Notes: a model not told the origin generated them from the letters alone. 64,000 nt of DNA from an uncultured Peptococcaceae bacterium (GCA_910585405.1 CAJUDO010000002.1:129601-193600), one strand, 5' to 3'; positions 9,276-18,567 are shown, numbered from the stretch's first letter. A program made the numbers and translations.

Positions 9276-9530
9276 CCTATACCACTCCTCTCACTGTTGA
9301 TAGCTATTTTAAACCATTTCTGTACGGTGTGCAAGAAAACCACAGCACAATGTTTACTATGAAAACCATGTTTTCTGTTTTTGCTGGCGGTGCCTGGGCT
9401 CCTTTGTATTTTACGTGAAACATTTTTCTTTTCACTATATCAAATAAAAAGATAACTTTTCCGCAACCTTAGAAAATTGTGCAATTTTTTGTCTCTGACT
9501 GATAGCAAAACGGAAAAACTCCAAAACATA
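9276..9530. other. Intergenic region upstream of aroF
   Basis: No gene or known leader is recognisable here. A degenerate parS-like sequence (14 of 16 positions) lies at 9407-9422. The stretch otherwise is AT-rich DNA that should hold the aroF promoter. Confidence 0.5.
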
Positions 9531-9589
9531 AAAAACACCCCATTTCTCTGCAGCCGGCTCAACCGTTCTACTAAGAAATCAGGGTGTTT
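9531..9589 (-). terminator. Intrinsic terminator after the dctM tail remnant
   Basis: An imperfect hairpin between AACACCCCATTTCT (left) and AGAAATCAGGGTGTT (right) is followed on the minus strand by TTTTTTAT. It lies directly downstream of an orphan dctM 3' end, so it may be the original terminator of a dctM gene and now serves the DASS-GRE unit. Confidence 0.7.
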
Positions 9590-9620
9590 CCTGTTCAATC
9601 TATTTTTTCAATTAATCCTA

Positions 9621-9688
9621 TCATCCTACTTCAATAAATTCGGTAAGAACATAGAAATTTGCGGAATGTAGATAATCAGTAATAAAAA
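9621..9688 (-). pseudogene. Orphan 3' end of a dctM gene (left direct repeat of cassette A)
   Basis: Read on the minus strand it encodes LLLIIYIPQISMFLPNLLK-stop, almost the same as the C-terminus of the intact dctM gene (stop at 15260). Positions 9621-9686 match 15255-15320 with 5 differences, about 92% identity. No upstream dctM sequence exists here: the adjacent gene is an unrelated DASS permease whose stop lies 8 nt away. With the intact copy it forms direct repeats around the DASS-GRE-LysR block. Confidence 0.9.
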
Positions 9689-9695
9689 ATCAAAT

Positions 9696-11090
9696 TTACA
9701 GTATACCAATTATTCTCCAGTATGGAAGTAAAATTATAAAACAATAAATTAAATGGATTACCATCCGAAGAGACATGAATTTAACAAAATCCTTAATTTT
9801 GATAAATCCAAAGGAATAAAACAATAACCATCCCGCATTCTCATATGGTAAAATTGCTTGGTTCAGATTCGCAAGCATAAGATAATTGGTAGTTAACGGC
9901 GAAATTCCTAGGGTGCCGACTATTGTACTTATTGGAGCAGCCAACGCGGCTAATACTGCCAGCGGCGTTAATAAAAAGTTTGTTACCAGAGCTGTCAAAT
10001 ATACACCTAACAAAGCTACATTGGTTGAAGCGCCTGCTATATATGGAGCAACTGAATCCGCCAATAATGTCCCAATATTTAAATATCCACCAACAGAACC
10101 TATGGATAAACAAGCCGCAACAAAAATGGCAATGGAATAATTAACTTTTCTGATTGCATCTGTTTTTACGATATTCATTCCCGGTAAAAATGCCAGCCAT
10201 GGAATGATCATAAACCCATTTGCCGATGGCAATCCTGTAAATGCTGCTACACATGCATATCCAATCAATACTACTACCAAAATTAATGCCTTTTTCTCAG
10301 AGGCTCTCATTTCTCCCATTTTTTCTAATTCGCGTTCAAAATACTCGGAACTATCAAAGCCCTTTTCAGACTTATACATAAACTGCAGTAAAAACATCGA
10401 AATAAACGAAAAACCTATCATTGGCCAGTTATGCGCCAAAAAAGATACATACGTAATCGTAATAGACGGGTCAACCATCTGGCATGCTTGTTCCATAACC
10501 GATGCCAGTACTGGATTATAAACTATATCCATTGCACCCATGGCCCCAATACCACCAGCCATAAAAATGCCAAACGTTTCACGCCCTTTTTTGATATTTA
10601 ACGCTTTACAAACGCCGAGACAAAACGGCGGCATAATATACTGTGCCTGTGAGGATGTCAGAAACCCAATCACAAGAGCGGCAAACCATAATCCCCACAG
10701 TGTTCTTTTATAGGAACAACCTATTTTTAAAATAGATACTACAGCAATTCTTCTTAATACGCCGCATTCATCCAACATCGTTGCCATAAACAATACTGCG
10801 ATTGTAACCCAAACAGCTGTTGAAGCCCACGGTGCAAATACCGTAGCTGCCGGGGCAATCCCTGAAACATAATATCCCGTAAATAGAATAATTCCGACAA
10901 CTAATGAATCTGTCAATTCAAATGCAATCAATAATATTGCAAATAGCGTAATTGCTAAAAAGATATAAATTCCTTTGGTAAGAATTTCACCTGGCGGTAA
11001 TAATAATAGGATTATTGGTATAATAAATGCAATTACCCATTTTATTATCGTATTTGTACTCATTTTTTCTGTAGTCGCACTCGCTGTCAT
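9696..11090 (-). CDS. DASS/SLC13-type anion permease
   Basis: The 464-residue membrane protein has about 12 hydrophobic segments in two inverted halves. It carries FLTSSQAQYIMPPF in the first half and TNFLLTPLAVLAALAAP in the second, at the positions of the sodium/carboxylate motifs of the divalent anion:Na symporter family. Likely cargo is a di- or tricarboxylate, sulfate or a sulfonate; the sequence does not decide. AAGGAGG lies 6 nt before ATG 11090. It follows the glycyl radical enzyme by about 200 nt on the same strand, so it probably imports that enzyme's substrate. It is a paralogue of the permease at 43225 in another cassette. Its 3' end abuts an orphan dctM tail. Confidence 0.88.
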   Translation of the reverse strand: MTASATTEKMSTNTIIKWVIAFIIPIILLLLPPGEILTKGIYIFLAITLFAILLIAFELTDSLVVGIILFTGYYVSGIAPAATVFAPWASTAVWVTIAVLFMATMLDECGVLRRIAVVSILKIGCSYKRTLWGLWFAALVIGFLTSSQAQYIMPPFCLGVCKALNIKKGRETFGIFMAGGIGAMGAMDIVYNPVLASVMEQACQMVDPSITITYVSFLAHNWPMIGFSFISMFLLQFMYKSEKGFDSSEYFERELEKMGEMRASEKKALILVVVLIGYACVAAFTGLPSANGFMIIPWLAFLPGMNIVKTDAIRKVNYSIAIFVAACLSIGSVGGYLNIGTLLADSVAPYIAGASTNVALLGVYLTALVTNFLLTPLAVLAALAAPISTIVGTLGISPLTTNYLMLANLNQAILPYENAGWLLFYSFGFIKIKDFVKFMSLRMVIHLIYCFIILLPYWRIIGIL

Positions 11091-11292
11091 AAAACTCCTC
11101 CTTTGCTATTCCGTGTTCAACGCAACTGCATCTTTTTATAATTCTCTTTATGAAAATTTTCAGCATAAGGCTGTAATAAAACTAATATTCGGAAAAATTT
11201 TATTTAAAAGCATTAGATAAAACTTTTTTCATCAAAAAATCTATATTTTATTACAGCCCTCATGCAAATGAACACATACTATTTACACAATA

Positions 11293-13767
11293 TTACATTT
11301 CCATTTCACTACGCGCAATAATCTCATCTTGTAATTGCTCTGACAAATCAATAAAGAACGCACTATATCCAGCAACTCGCACAATCAAATCTTTATACTT
11401 TTCTGGAGTTTCTTGCGCTGCTTTCAATGTATCCGCATTAATAATATTAAATTGTGCGTGCCACATACGTAAATCGCACCAACTTCTGACAAATGCCATT
11501 AACTTTTTCGTACCCATTTCGCCTGCAACTGCCGCTGGAGGGAATTTTATATTTAATAACCGACCATTGCGATGTGGATTTGTCATATTTTTTATATTGC
11601 GGTTTGATAATAATAATGTCGTCGGACTTTCTACTTCGCATCCTTGCGATGCTGCGCAACCTTCCGACAAGAATGCCCCTGCTTTTCTGCCATTTGGAGT
11701 CGCACCGATAATTTTTCCCGAATAAATATGATTTGTAATCGGTATCCAACGTGCACTAATAAATTCTCCATGCACACCGCGATGTTGATCCAAATACTCC
11801 CAAACAATCTTGTCCAGTTCTTTTCCTATACTGTCAGCATAAGGATCATTTAAACCAAACTTAGGTGCATTAAGCATCATCTGCTGAACTACTTCATATC
11901 CTTCAAAATTGGCATCAATCGCTTTCACGACTTCATCCATTGTCAACACTTTATCATCATAAACTAATTTTTTAATCGCAGCTACAGAATCAATTAACGT
12001 CGCCAAACCCACTTGATCCAAAAATTGTTCTGCTAAGCTATTTGGTACAAATTGCTGCATATCTACGCCAGCTTTCCGGCAAACTGGTGACATAATTGAC
12101 TGGAATGGAGCCGCTAATGCTTTTGCCTTTGCTATATCTGCTATTGCCTGCTGTGTTAAAGATTGAGAACAAAGATATTCATATTGAGCTTTTACTGCTG
12201 CAAAAAAGTCATCATAAGTTTTAAAATTTCTGGGATCACCTGTCGCTAAACCATATCGCTCGTTATCCAAACTTGCTACACAGCCATCATGCAATACCCA
12301 CTCTATTACAATGGGTACATTTTGAAATCCACACGGATTAATGTAGCTCTCCCTATTAACTAAACGTGGATCGGTGCAACCATTTGTAGCATAATTATAT
12401 GCGTCTTCAAGCTTTTCTCCCTTAGCCAGATATAATGGGATAATTTCTTCATCATTCACAATTTTAGGGAATCCTTGCCCATCCTTAATTACTTCACATA
12501 CAAATTTCAAATATTCATCTGGCGTTTCTGTATGGATTCTAACAATAAAATCTGGATAAAGCGTTGGTAAACCACGTTTTGATTCCAGTATCAAATACGA
12601 CAATTCATTAGTTGCATCGCATCCGTCTACTGTTTGCCCGCCTAATGTTACGTCATTAAACTGTGCGTATCCATCATGCATATTTCCTGCTGTGACAGCA
12701 GAAAACAGCGGTGGAATTTGCGCCATGGCAATCCAAAGAGATTCTAACCATTCCTTCGCTTCTGCTTTCGTCAGCCGTCCTTCTTCTATATCTTTAGTAT
12801 AATATGGATATAGCAACTGGTCCATACGCCCTAATCCTAAACCAGCGCCAATATTTTGCTCTAAACGCCCAAAAACATTAATAAACCACTCTAGCTGCAA
12901 AGTTTCTTTAAAACTACGCGGCGGATTTTCTGCAATCCAAAAACAATTTGCAGATATTAGTTCTAATTCCTGTTTTCTGTGCATATCTTTTTCTACTTGC
13001 GCCAATCTCTCCGCCTCTACCGCATAACGCTTTATCAAAATTGCAAAAGCTTCTAAAGTTATTAACGTTGCTTCCCAATAAGCACCATGCAAGGCTACCG
13101 TTGCCGGATCTTTTTTTAGCTGCGCTAACCGTTCCTCAGCCTCAGCACGCATTCCCCGAATACCCATGTCAAACATACTCTTATAATCATAGCACCAAGC
13201 GATTGATGACCGTCCTGCGCTGGCAGCTACCGTTATCCCTGTTTGTTTACTGCTATTTTGGGGGTCGTTGCCAAATATAATCCGTCTTGTTTCCTTCGGC
13301 AGATTGTCAGCGTATACTTGTGCAAAACTTCTACTGCTCCAATACGGATACAACGTATTTTCAATGTATTCTAAGTCTTCCTCGGACACCAAATATGGAC
13401 TAGCAGTTCTGTTTTCACTCCCACGTATTTCCAGTAAAGCCGGTCCCTCTAATTCTGGATAAAGTATTCCGTTACGTCCAAATTTTGCAGACGTATGCCC
13501 AACGATTAACTCATCCTCTTCAATGAAAACTGGTATATTTTCTGCGATGTTCTTTAGCGCCAAGGCCCAACGTAAAGATAATGGCCACCCTTCTGTTTGC
13601 ATAAATGATTCCGTAAAATATTTCGCTCTGGAAATGTCCATTGTAATCGGGCAATCTTTCAATTTTCTCAGAAGTCTTAAAGAACGTTCCCGCCCCTCAA
13701 TCATCACCTCTTTGTGATTGAGTATCCATTCTTCTTGTTCGGATAATGCTCTTTTACAACATTCCAT
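11293..13767 (-). CDS. Glycyl radical enzyme (pyruvate formate-lyase-like), substrate unknown
   Basis: The 824-residue protein is in the size class of glycyl radical lyases/dehydratases. The glycyl radical loop is VRVAGYSAFF with Gly at about residue 800. The thiyl Cys is in NGCTDPR at residue 464. Characterised eliminases (choline, glycerol, isethionate) have Cys-x-Glu here, so Asp466 is unusual. Such enzymes need a radical-SAM activase, and none is visible next to this gene or elsewhere in the window. Genes on both sides (LysR upstream, DASS permease downstream) suggest induced use of an imported anion. AAGGGG lies 8 nt before the ATG. Substrate assignment would be guesswork. Confidence 0.93.
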   Translation of the reverse strand: MECCKRALSEQEEWILNHKEVMIEGRERSLRLLRKLKDCPITMDISRAKYFTESFMQTEGWPLSLRWALALKNIAENIPVFIEEDELIVGHTSAKFGRNGILYPELEGPALLEIRGSENRTASPYLVSEEDLEYIENTLYPYWSSRSFAQVYADNLPKETRRIIFGNDPQNSSKQTGITVAASAGRSSIAWCYDYKSMFDMGIRGMRAEAEERLAQLKKDPATVALHGAYWEATLITLEAFAILIKRYAVEAERLAQVEKDMHRKQELELISANCFWIAENPPRSFKETLQLEWFINVFGRLEQNIGAGLGLGRMDQLLYPYYTKDIEEGRLTKAEAKEWLESLWIAMAQIPPLFSAVTAGNMHDGYAQFNDVTLGGQTVDGCDATNELSYLILESKRGLPTLYPDFIVRIHTETPDEYLKFVCEVIKDGQGFPKIVNDEEIIPLYLAKGEKLEDAYNYATNGCTDPRLVNRESYINPCGFQNVPIVIEWVLHDGCVASLDNERYGLATGDPRNFKTYDDFFAAVKAQYEYLCSQSLTQQAIADIAKAKALAAPFQSIMSPVCRKAGVDMQQFVPNSLAEQFLDQVGLATLIDSVAAIKKLVYDDKVLTMDEVVKAIDANFEGYEVVQQMMLNAPKFGLNDPYADSIGKELDKIVWEYLDQHRGVHGEFISARWIPITNHIYSGKIIGATPNGRKAGAFLSEGCAASQGCEVESPTTLLLSNRNIKNMTNPHRNGRLLNIKFPPAAVAGEMGTKKLMAFVRSWCDLRMWHAQFNIINADTLKAAQETPEKYKDLIVRVAGYSAFFIDLSEQLQDEIIARSEMEM

Positions 13768-13789
13768 AAATTCAACCCCTTTTTATTTA

Positions 13790-13812
13790 TTATGAATTCT
13801 CGTTATGAATTC
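13790..13812. promoter_or_regulatory. Direct repeats upstream of the glycyl radical enzyme gene
   Basis: TTATGAATTC occurs twice (13790-13799 and 13803-13812) with a 13-bp period, between the gene start and a long hairpin. It is a candidate operator for the adjacent LysR protein, but binding is inferred only. Confidence 0.45.
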
Positions 13813-13840
13813 TATATTTTTAGTATAATAATATGTCTCA

Positions 13841-13897
13841 AACAAATAAAAACGTTTTTTTCGAGTTTATACATCGAAAAAAACGTTTTTATTTGTT
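13841..13897. repeat. Perfect 24-bp inverted repeat between lysR and the GRE gene
   Basis: Arms 13841-13864 and 13874-13897 are exact reverse complements (core AAACGTTTTTTTCGA) with a 9-nt loop. It begins 19 nt after the LysR stop (minus strand) and precedes the GRE leader. It is likely a terminator or attenuator separating regulator and enzyme transcripts. Confidence 0.85.
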
Positions 13898-13915
13898 ATT
13901 AAAATATAATTTTAA

Positions 13916-14824
13916 TTATAAACACATTTGTGGAATTTCACTAAATTTTTGCTTTATTAACTCAATAATAATTTCTTGTTCTGCTGTTCTTCTTCGTTGC
14001 TCGGGATAAACAAACATCCAATTTATTGTACAATCGACATCTTTAATGGCCACTCTCTTAATTTTCCCTTGCAACATATCTTCTTTATTTTGAAGAGAAA
14101 TTAAATTAGTAAAAATTCCTGCTACATTTTTATTATTTTTTATCATTTCCCATTGATCTGCAGAGTCCGCCAATGATATTTTTTTAGAAAAGTGTTTCCT
14201 TATATTTTCAAAAAGATTGTTCATACTTCCCTGCGAATACCATAATAAATCAAAATATTGCATTTCTGATAACGTTATTTCACTTGGAATATCGACATCT
14301 CCGTTTACATAAAAGAAACCACAATCATAATACATAACTTCACATACCATATTCAACTCACGAACTTTGTCTATTAATTTATCCATATAGTAAATTTCAC
14401 AAGGACTTAACAGCAAACCAGTCGAGTAATTATTCAAAATATCAATAATATGCCGCCCTTCCTCTGTATAAATTGCACTCTTAATTTCATACAATTCATA
14501 CGCTCTGGAAACTACGTCATTTACCACCATACTTCTTACAATAGGAGGCGCTACGATCCGTATTGGAATATCATTCTTCCCAGCCTTTTTCCATTCATTT
14601 ACATATTCAACGATTGTTTCTGCTTGCTGTAATATTCCTTTTCCCTCTTCTGTAAGTTCCATTCCCTTTTTACTTCTAACAAATAATTTATATCCTAACT
14701 CTTCCTCCAACTTCGTTATACTAGCATTTAGAGTAGATTGACTTATATATAAATTTTCAGCAGCTTGATTCATTTTTTTACAGCTTGCAATTTCAAGAAA
14801 ATACCTAATCTGATCTATATTCAT
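13916..14824 (-). CDS. LysR-family transcriptional regulator of the GRE cassette
   Basis: The 302-residue protein begins MNIDQIRYFLEIASCKKMNQ with the family HTH (NQAAENLYISQSTLNASIT) and a C-terminal effector-binding domain. GGGGGAG lies 3-4 nt upstream of the ATG. It sits upstream of the glycyl radical enzyme and permease on the same strand rather than divergent, separated by a strong hairpin. The coding DNA is visibly more AT-rich than the flanking TRAP genes, consistent with transfer of the whole block. Expected role: substrate-dependent activator of the two downstream genes. Confidence 0.88.
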   Translation of the reverse strand: MNIDQIRYFLEIASCKKMNQAAENLYISQSTLNASITKLEEELGYKLFVRSKKGMELTEEGKGILQQAETIVEYVNEWKKAGKNDIPIRIVAPPIVRSMVVNDVVSRAYELYEIKSAIYTEEGRHIIDILNNYSTGLLLSPCEIYYMDKLIDKVRELNMVCEVMYYDCGFFYVNGDVDIPSEITLSEMQYFDLLWYSQGSMNNLFENIRKHFSKKISLADSADQWEMIKNNKNVAGIFTNLISLQNKEDMLQGKIKRVAIKDVDCTINWMFVYPEQRRRTAEQEIIIELIKQKFSEIPQMCL

Positions 14825-15167
14825 GTTCTCCCCCTATCCCAGTACAATCTGTTTAGTCAAGAAGTGATGTTGAAGCCGCCTAAGTAATCAGGAAAATAAA
14901 ACTTATATATAAATGTTGCTATTTAGCTTTTATTCCCGAAGTAAACATAATTCAATATCACTCAATATCATATTTTTTCATATTACATTTACGTTGAAAA
15001 TCAAAACAGTCCTTTTCTAAAAGAATTAGCACTTTATCGATATTGTAACCCATTTTAACCACACAATCAACGAATTTGGTTAGAAAATTATCTGTTGTAT
15101 TTAACAATTCAACACAAAATCCATCGTCCAAAACCGCTTGACACTACCATTATCTCTTTTATTTCCA
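14825..15167. other. Intergenic region upstream of lysR, right edge of cassette A
   Basis: I see no gene, RNA or clear promoter in this AT-rich stretch. It lies between the LysR start and the terminator of the TRAP operon and falls inside the segment bounded by the dctM-tail repeats. Confidence 0.4.
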
Positions 15168-15220
15168 TATGCATGAAAAGAAGCCACAGCCAAACTTGCT
15201 GTAGCTTCTTTTCATGCATA
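15168..15220 (-). terminator. Long hairpin after the TRAP operon
   Basis: A 23-bp stem with one mismatch (15168-15190 with 15199-15220, GCATGAAAAGAAGC core) and an 8-nt loop lies 40 nt past the dctM stop. The T-rich part lies inside the stem, so it may stop transcription from either side. Confidence 0.65.
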
Positions 15221-15259
15221 TACCATTCTTGACAAAATTTTTTATTATCCGCTGTCATT

Positions 15260-16540
15260 CTACTTCAACAAATTAGGCAAGAACATAGAAATTTGCGGAA
15301 TGTAGGTAATCAGTAATAAAGCAATTAAATCAACAATAAAGAATCGTATGATACCTGGCAGCATTTCAACCATATCCGCCTTAGTAATGGAACTGGTCAC
15401 AAAAATATTCATACCAAATGGTGGGGTAAACATTCCGATTGCCAGATTGGAAATCATAATGGTGCCCAGATGAATCGGGTCTACTCCCAAAGCAACTGCT
15501 GCGGGATAAATCAACGGAGCTACAATAATGATGGAGGCCACGCCTTCCATAAACATCCCCATCACCAGCAGAACTACATTCACCAGCAGTAAGAATAAAA
15601 TTTTGGAATGAATGTTCGCAGCAATAAAGCTGGTAATGATCTGTGGCACTTGTCCGCGGGTAAGCATCCAGCCTAACGCCTGCGCAGCCGCTACCAGTAC
15701 TAAAATTTCCCCGCAGGAACGGGCTGTAGCGGAGCAGGCATTCAAAATTCCTTTCCAATCCAGTTCTCTGTAAATGACCACACCTACAAAGGCCGCATAA
15801 ATTGCAGAAATGCCCGCCGCTTCGGTAGCAGTACAGAACCCGCCATAAATGCCGCCTAAAATAATAACCGGAATCATCAATGCCCAGGCAGCATCAACCA
15901 AATAATGCAGCAATTCTCTGCTGGTTACTTTTTTGTCCCGTGGAATGTTATTCTTACGTGCATAAAAATAAATATATACGATGCTGACAAGCCCATACAC
16001 AATTCCTGCACCCAACCCTGCCATAAACAGCTTGCCCACTGATACATTCGGTACAGAGGCAGCATAAATAATCAAAGTGATACTGGGCGGAATAATCAAC
16101 GAAACTGAACCGGAGGAAGCCAAAAGCCCTGAAATAAAGGAACGAGGATAGCCGGAACGCTCCAACTCAGGATTCATAATCTTACCAATAGCCATAACGG
16201 TAGCCGGGCTGGACCCGGACAGTGCACCGAAAAACATACTGGCCAACTGCGTAGTCATCGCCATACCACCGGTGATATGTCCTACCAGTCCCCGCGCTAC
16301 ATTCAAAATGCGACGAGATAAACCGCCAGTATCCATTAAGTTCGCCGCAAGAATAAAGAACGGCAACGCCATCAGGCCGAAGGTGTCAATTCCTGCAAAA
16401 AAGCGCTGAATGAGCATCATAGGATTTCCATCAGAGAAAAATTCCAGCGCCACAAAGGAACCCAGCCCCAGAGATACATAAATCGGCATCCCCAGCACTA
16501 AAAATATCAACAATCCAATAATCAAAACAGGAATCATCAT
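15260..16540 (-). CDS. dctM: TRAP transporter large permease subunit DctM
   Basis: The 426-residue membrane protein of the TRAP family carries out sodium-driven uptake of an organic acid delivered by the binding protein. It has about 12 hydrophobic segments with the DctM signatures FFGALSGSSPATVMAIG and SGSVSLIIPPSITLIIYAA and a C-terminal half LAIGMFTPPFGMN. The start ATG overlaps the dctQ stop (TAATG). The last 22 codons (15260-15320) are repeated as an orphan copy at 9621-9686, so this gene is the right-hand target of cassette A. Confidence 0.95.
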   Translation of the reverse strand: MMIPVLIIGLLIFLVLGMPIYVSLGLGSFVALEFFSDGNPMMLIQRFFAGIDTFGLMALPFFILAANLMDTGGLSRRILNVARGLVGHITGGMAMTTQLASMFFGALSGSSPATVMAIGKIMNPELERSGYPRSFISGLLASSGSVSLIIPPSITLIIYAASVPNVSVGKLFMAGLGAGIVYGLVSIVYIYFYARKNNIPRDKKVTSRELLHYLVDAAWALMIPVIILGGIYGGFCTATEAAGISAIYAAFVGVVIYRELDWKGILNACSATARSCGEILVLVAAAQALGWMLTRGQVPQIITSFIAANIHSKILFLLLVNVVLLVMGMFMEGVASIIIVAPLIYPAAVALGVDPIHLGTIMISNLAIGMFTPPFGMNIFVTSSITKADMVEMLPGIIRFFIVDLIALLLITYIPQISMFLPNLLK

Positions 16541-17091
16541 TAAGACTCAGCTCCTTCCTGTGATGTATTATTATGCGCATGCAGCACCTCTGCCGGTGTT
16601 TTCAACTTTTTGACGAAATTGCGGGCAATAAAAATCAAGGACATCCCGCCGGAAATCGGAATTACACTATAAACCAACCACAAGGGCAACTTTAACGATG
16701 GAGAAATCTGTCCGCCGCCCATATTAAAGGTGACCATCTTAATGCCATAATAAAATACAAATCCGCAGAATACAAAGGCGCCTACGTCATCCAGCAAGCG
16801 GATAAATTTTACAAAAGGGGCCGATTTCACTCGAAAAATAATATCTACACCAAAATGGCTTTCGCGCCGAAACGCGTTGGCTGCTGCCAAAAAGGTTGTC
16901 CAGATAATACCATAGCGAATTGCTTCTTCTGCCCAGGAAATCGTAGGCAATTCGACAAAATATCGATTGGCATAGCGCAGAACTACATTCACAAACAGCA
17001 AAATCGTAATGGCAAAGACAATAATCGCCAAAATATTGTCCTCCAACCAAACCAATCGTTCTGTTAAAGTTTTTGTTTTTCTCTCTTCCAT
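16540..17091 (-). CDS. dctQ: TRAP transporter small permease subunit DctQ
   Basis: The 183-residue four-helix membrane protein pairs with DctM. It has the family pattern NVVLRYANRYF, SWAEEAIRYGIIWTTFLAAANAFRRESHFGVDI and a final amphipathic C-terminus. A longer open frame starts at 17301 but includes a hairpin; ATG 17091 has AAGGAG 9 nt upstream and gives the standard length. It overlaps dctM by one to four bases, indicating translational coupling. It is the middle gene of dctP-dctQ-dctM. Confidence 0.93.
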   Translation of the reverse strand: MEERKTKTLTERLVWLEDNILAIIVFAITILLFVNVVLRYANRYFVELPTISWAEEAIRYGIIWTTFLAAANAFRRESHFGVDIIFRVKSAPFVKFIRLLDDVGAFVFCGFVFYYGIKMVTFNMGGGQISPSLKLPLWLVYSVIPISGGMSLIFIARNFVKKLKTPAEVLHAHNNTSQEGAES

Positions 17092-17178
17092 TTTCTTTAC
17101 TCCTTTATAATCATAATGAAAAGGAATTGCTTTATGTAATCGTAAGCTGTGATGAAACAAACAATAAAAACAAGAAAG

Positions 17179-17220
17179 AAGCAGAGAGATATCACTGCAC
17201 CTGTGAAACACTCTCTGCTT
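17179..17220 (-). terminator. Intercistronic hairpin between dctP and dctQ
   Basis: AAGCAGAGAG (17179-17188) pairs with CTCTCTGCTT (17211-17220), followed on the minus strand by a T/C-rich run. Such hairpins between the binding-protein and membrane genes raise the relative yield of the binding protein. Confidence 0.65.
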
Positions 17221-17249
17221 GCTGAAATTATACAAACAACGGCATAAAA

Positions 17250-18308
17250 TTACAGTGCTGCAAATGCATCCTGTAATCTCTGAACGAAGTCTGCCTGCCA
17301 CTCACTTCCAGCAGTCTGACTATCGTATACAGGCTGTACAGTTGCTTTGAATGCTTCGATTTCTTCATCTGTCAATTCATAGTAATGTACACCTTCTGCA
17401 TTTTTTACAACGTCCAAATATTCCTGTTCCTGTTCAGCGTAAGCTTTCCGAGATTCTTCACGACCATAAGCTTCTGCTTCTACAATAGCTTCCTGTACAT
17501 CTTCCGGCAGACCGTTGAACCAGTCTAAGTTGGCCATCAAAATGTATGTCATGGTACCATGATAAGACTGAATGATCTCGCCCTGTACTTCATGATAGTT
17601 GTTTAATACAATGGTCTGAATCGGGTTTTCTTCCCCGTCTACAGTACCCTGTTCCAGTGCACTGTACAGTTCACTGTATGCGATTGGAGTAGCGATAGCA
17701 CCCCAGTTTTCATACTGTGCTTTTAACAACGGAGATTCCATAATACGAATTTTCATACCTTGGAAATCGGCTGGGCTATGGATTTCTTTATCTTTGGTGG
17801 TAAACAACTTGTACCCTTCAAACCAGAAACCTAGACCTTTGAACTGATCTTGTTCCAAACGGTCCAATGCTTCGCGGCCCAAATCACCGTCTAATACTTC
17901 AAAAATCTTTTCCCGATCTGCAGGCAGCAAATATGGGAAATCGATAACTTTGATATCATCCACAAATGGAGTTACAGTGGATACCGGCTGCATAGTAATA
18001 TTGATGTCACCCATCTGTGTTGCTTCAGCCTGTTCACGCAGATTACCTCTCTGCTGCGCTGGGTACAGTTCTACCGAAATACGGTCTTCTCCTAACAACT
18101 CATACAATTTGTCAACCATAGCCTGTGCGCCAACGCCCTCCGGAGAATCTACCGGCTGATTGTGGCTAAACACAATCGTAATTTTCTCGCCGTTCTCGCT
18201 CGGCTGACTTGCCTGTTGGGAATCCTTATCTCCGCCGCAGCCTGTCAAAGCTACTGCTGCAACCAACAATGTGCTGGCAAAAATAGCAGCTAATTTTCTT
18301 TTTTTCAA
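17250..18308 (-). CDS. dctP: TRAP transporter substrate-binding lipoprotein DctP
   Basis: The 352-residue lipoprotein has a signal peptide (KKRKLAAIFASTLLVAAVALTGC) with a lipobox ending at Cys. The DctP fold carries the conserved Arg of the carboxylate site in GMKIRIMESPLLKAQYENWG and the family motif ALEQGTVDGEENP. The open frame begins at 18353, but GGAGAGGGAG precedes a TTG at 18308 that starts the signal peptide correctly. It captures an organic acid outside the cell for DctQM. The neighbouring amidohydrolases may act on the imported compound or provide it; the ligand is unknown. Confidence 0.93.
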   Translation of the reverse strand: MKKRKLAAIFASTLLVAAVALTGCGGDKDSQQASQPSENGEKITIVFSHNQPVDSPEGVGAQAMVDKLYELLGEDRISVELYPAQQRGNLREQAEATQMGDINITMQPVSTVTPFVDDIKVIDFPYLLPADREKIFEVLDGDLGREALDRLEQDQFKGLGFWFEGYKLFTTKDKEIHSPADFQGMKIRIMESPLLKAQYENWGAIATPIAYSELYSALEQGTVDGEENPIQTIVLNNYHEVQGEIIQSYHGTMTYILMANLDWFNGLPEDVQEAIVEAEAYGREESRKAYAEQEQEYLDVVKNAEGVHYYELTDEEIEAFKATVQPVYDSQTAGSEWQADFVQRLQDAFAAL

Positions 18309-18417
18309 AATCTCCCTCTCCTTTTCAAATGTTCTTTCCTTTTGCCTGTTCAATTAAGCCCTGCAGCTGTTCGCCCGGGGGTGCATCCCGACTGCGCAAC
18401 ACTACATATATGATAAA

Positions 18418-18446
18418 AGTATATAACAAAATAGGAAACTGTACAA
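18418..18446 (-). promoter_or_regulatory. Promoter of the dctPQM operon
   Basis: On the minus strand TTGTAC (18441-18446), a 17-nt spacer, then TATACT (18418-18423). The roughly 110-nt leader that follows contains a GC-rich stretch (18360-18400) unlike its surroundings. Confidence 0.6.
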
Positions 18447-18503
18447 GATACTAACAAAAATTTAATCAGAAAGCAATTTTATACTGTTTAACAAACACCA
18501 TTT

Positions 18504-18556
18504 AAAAACAGACACCGTCCTACATACAATATCTGCCTGTATGGAACAGTGTCTGT
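18504..18556 (-). terminator. Intrinsic terminator after the first amidohydrolase gene
   Basis: ACAGACAC (18508-18515) pairs with GTGTCTGT (18549-18556) with further pairing inside (CATAC/GTATG), followed on the minus strand by TTTTTAAA. Confidence 0.8.
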
Positions 18557-18567
18557 CTTCGTTATCC

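Noticed and set aside
9407..9422. Second parS-like site (TATTTTACGTGAAACA)
   Set aside because: Two mismatches including one in the central palindrome half; too weak beside the exact site at 35090.
9276..9530. T-box or other leader upstream of aroF
   Set aside because: No T-box antiterminator motif or specifier-like stem could be found.
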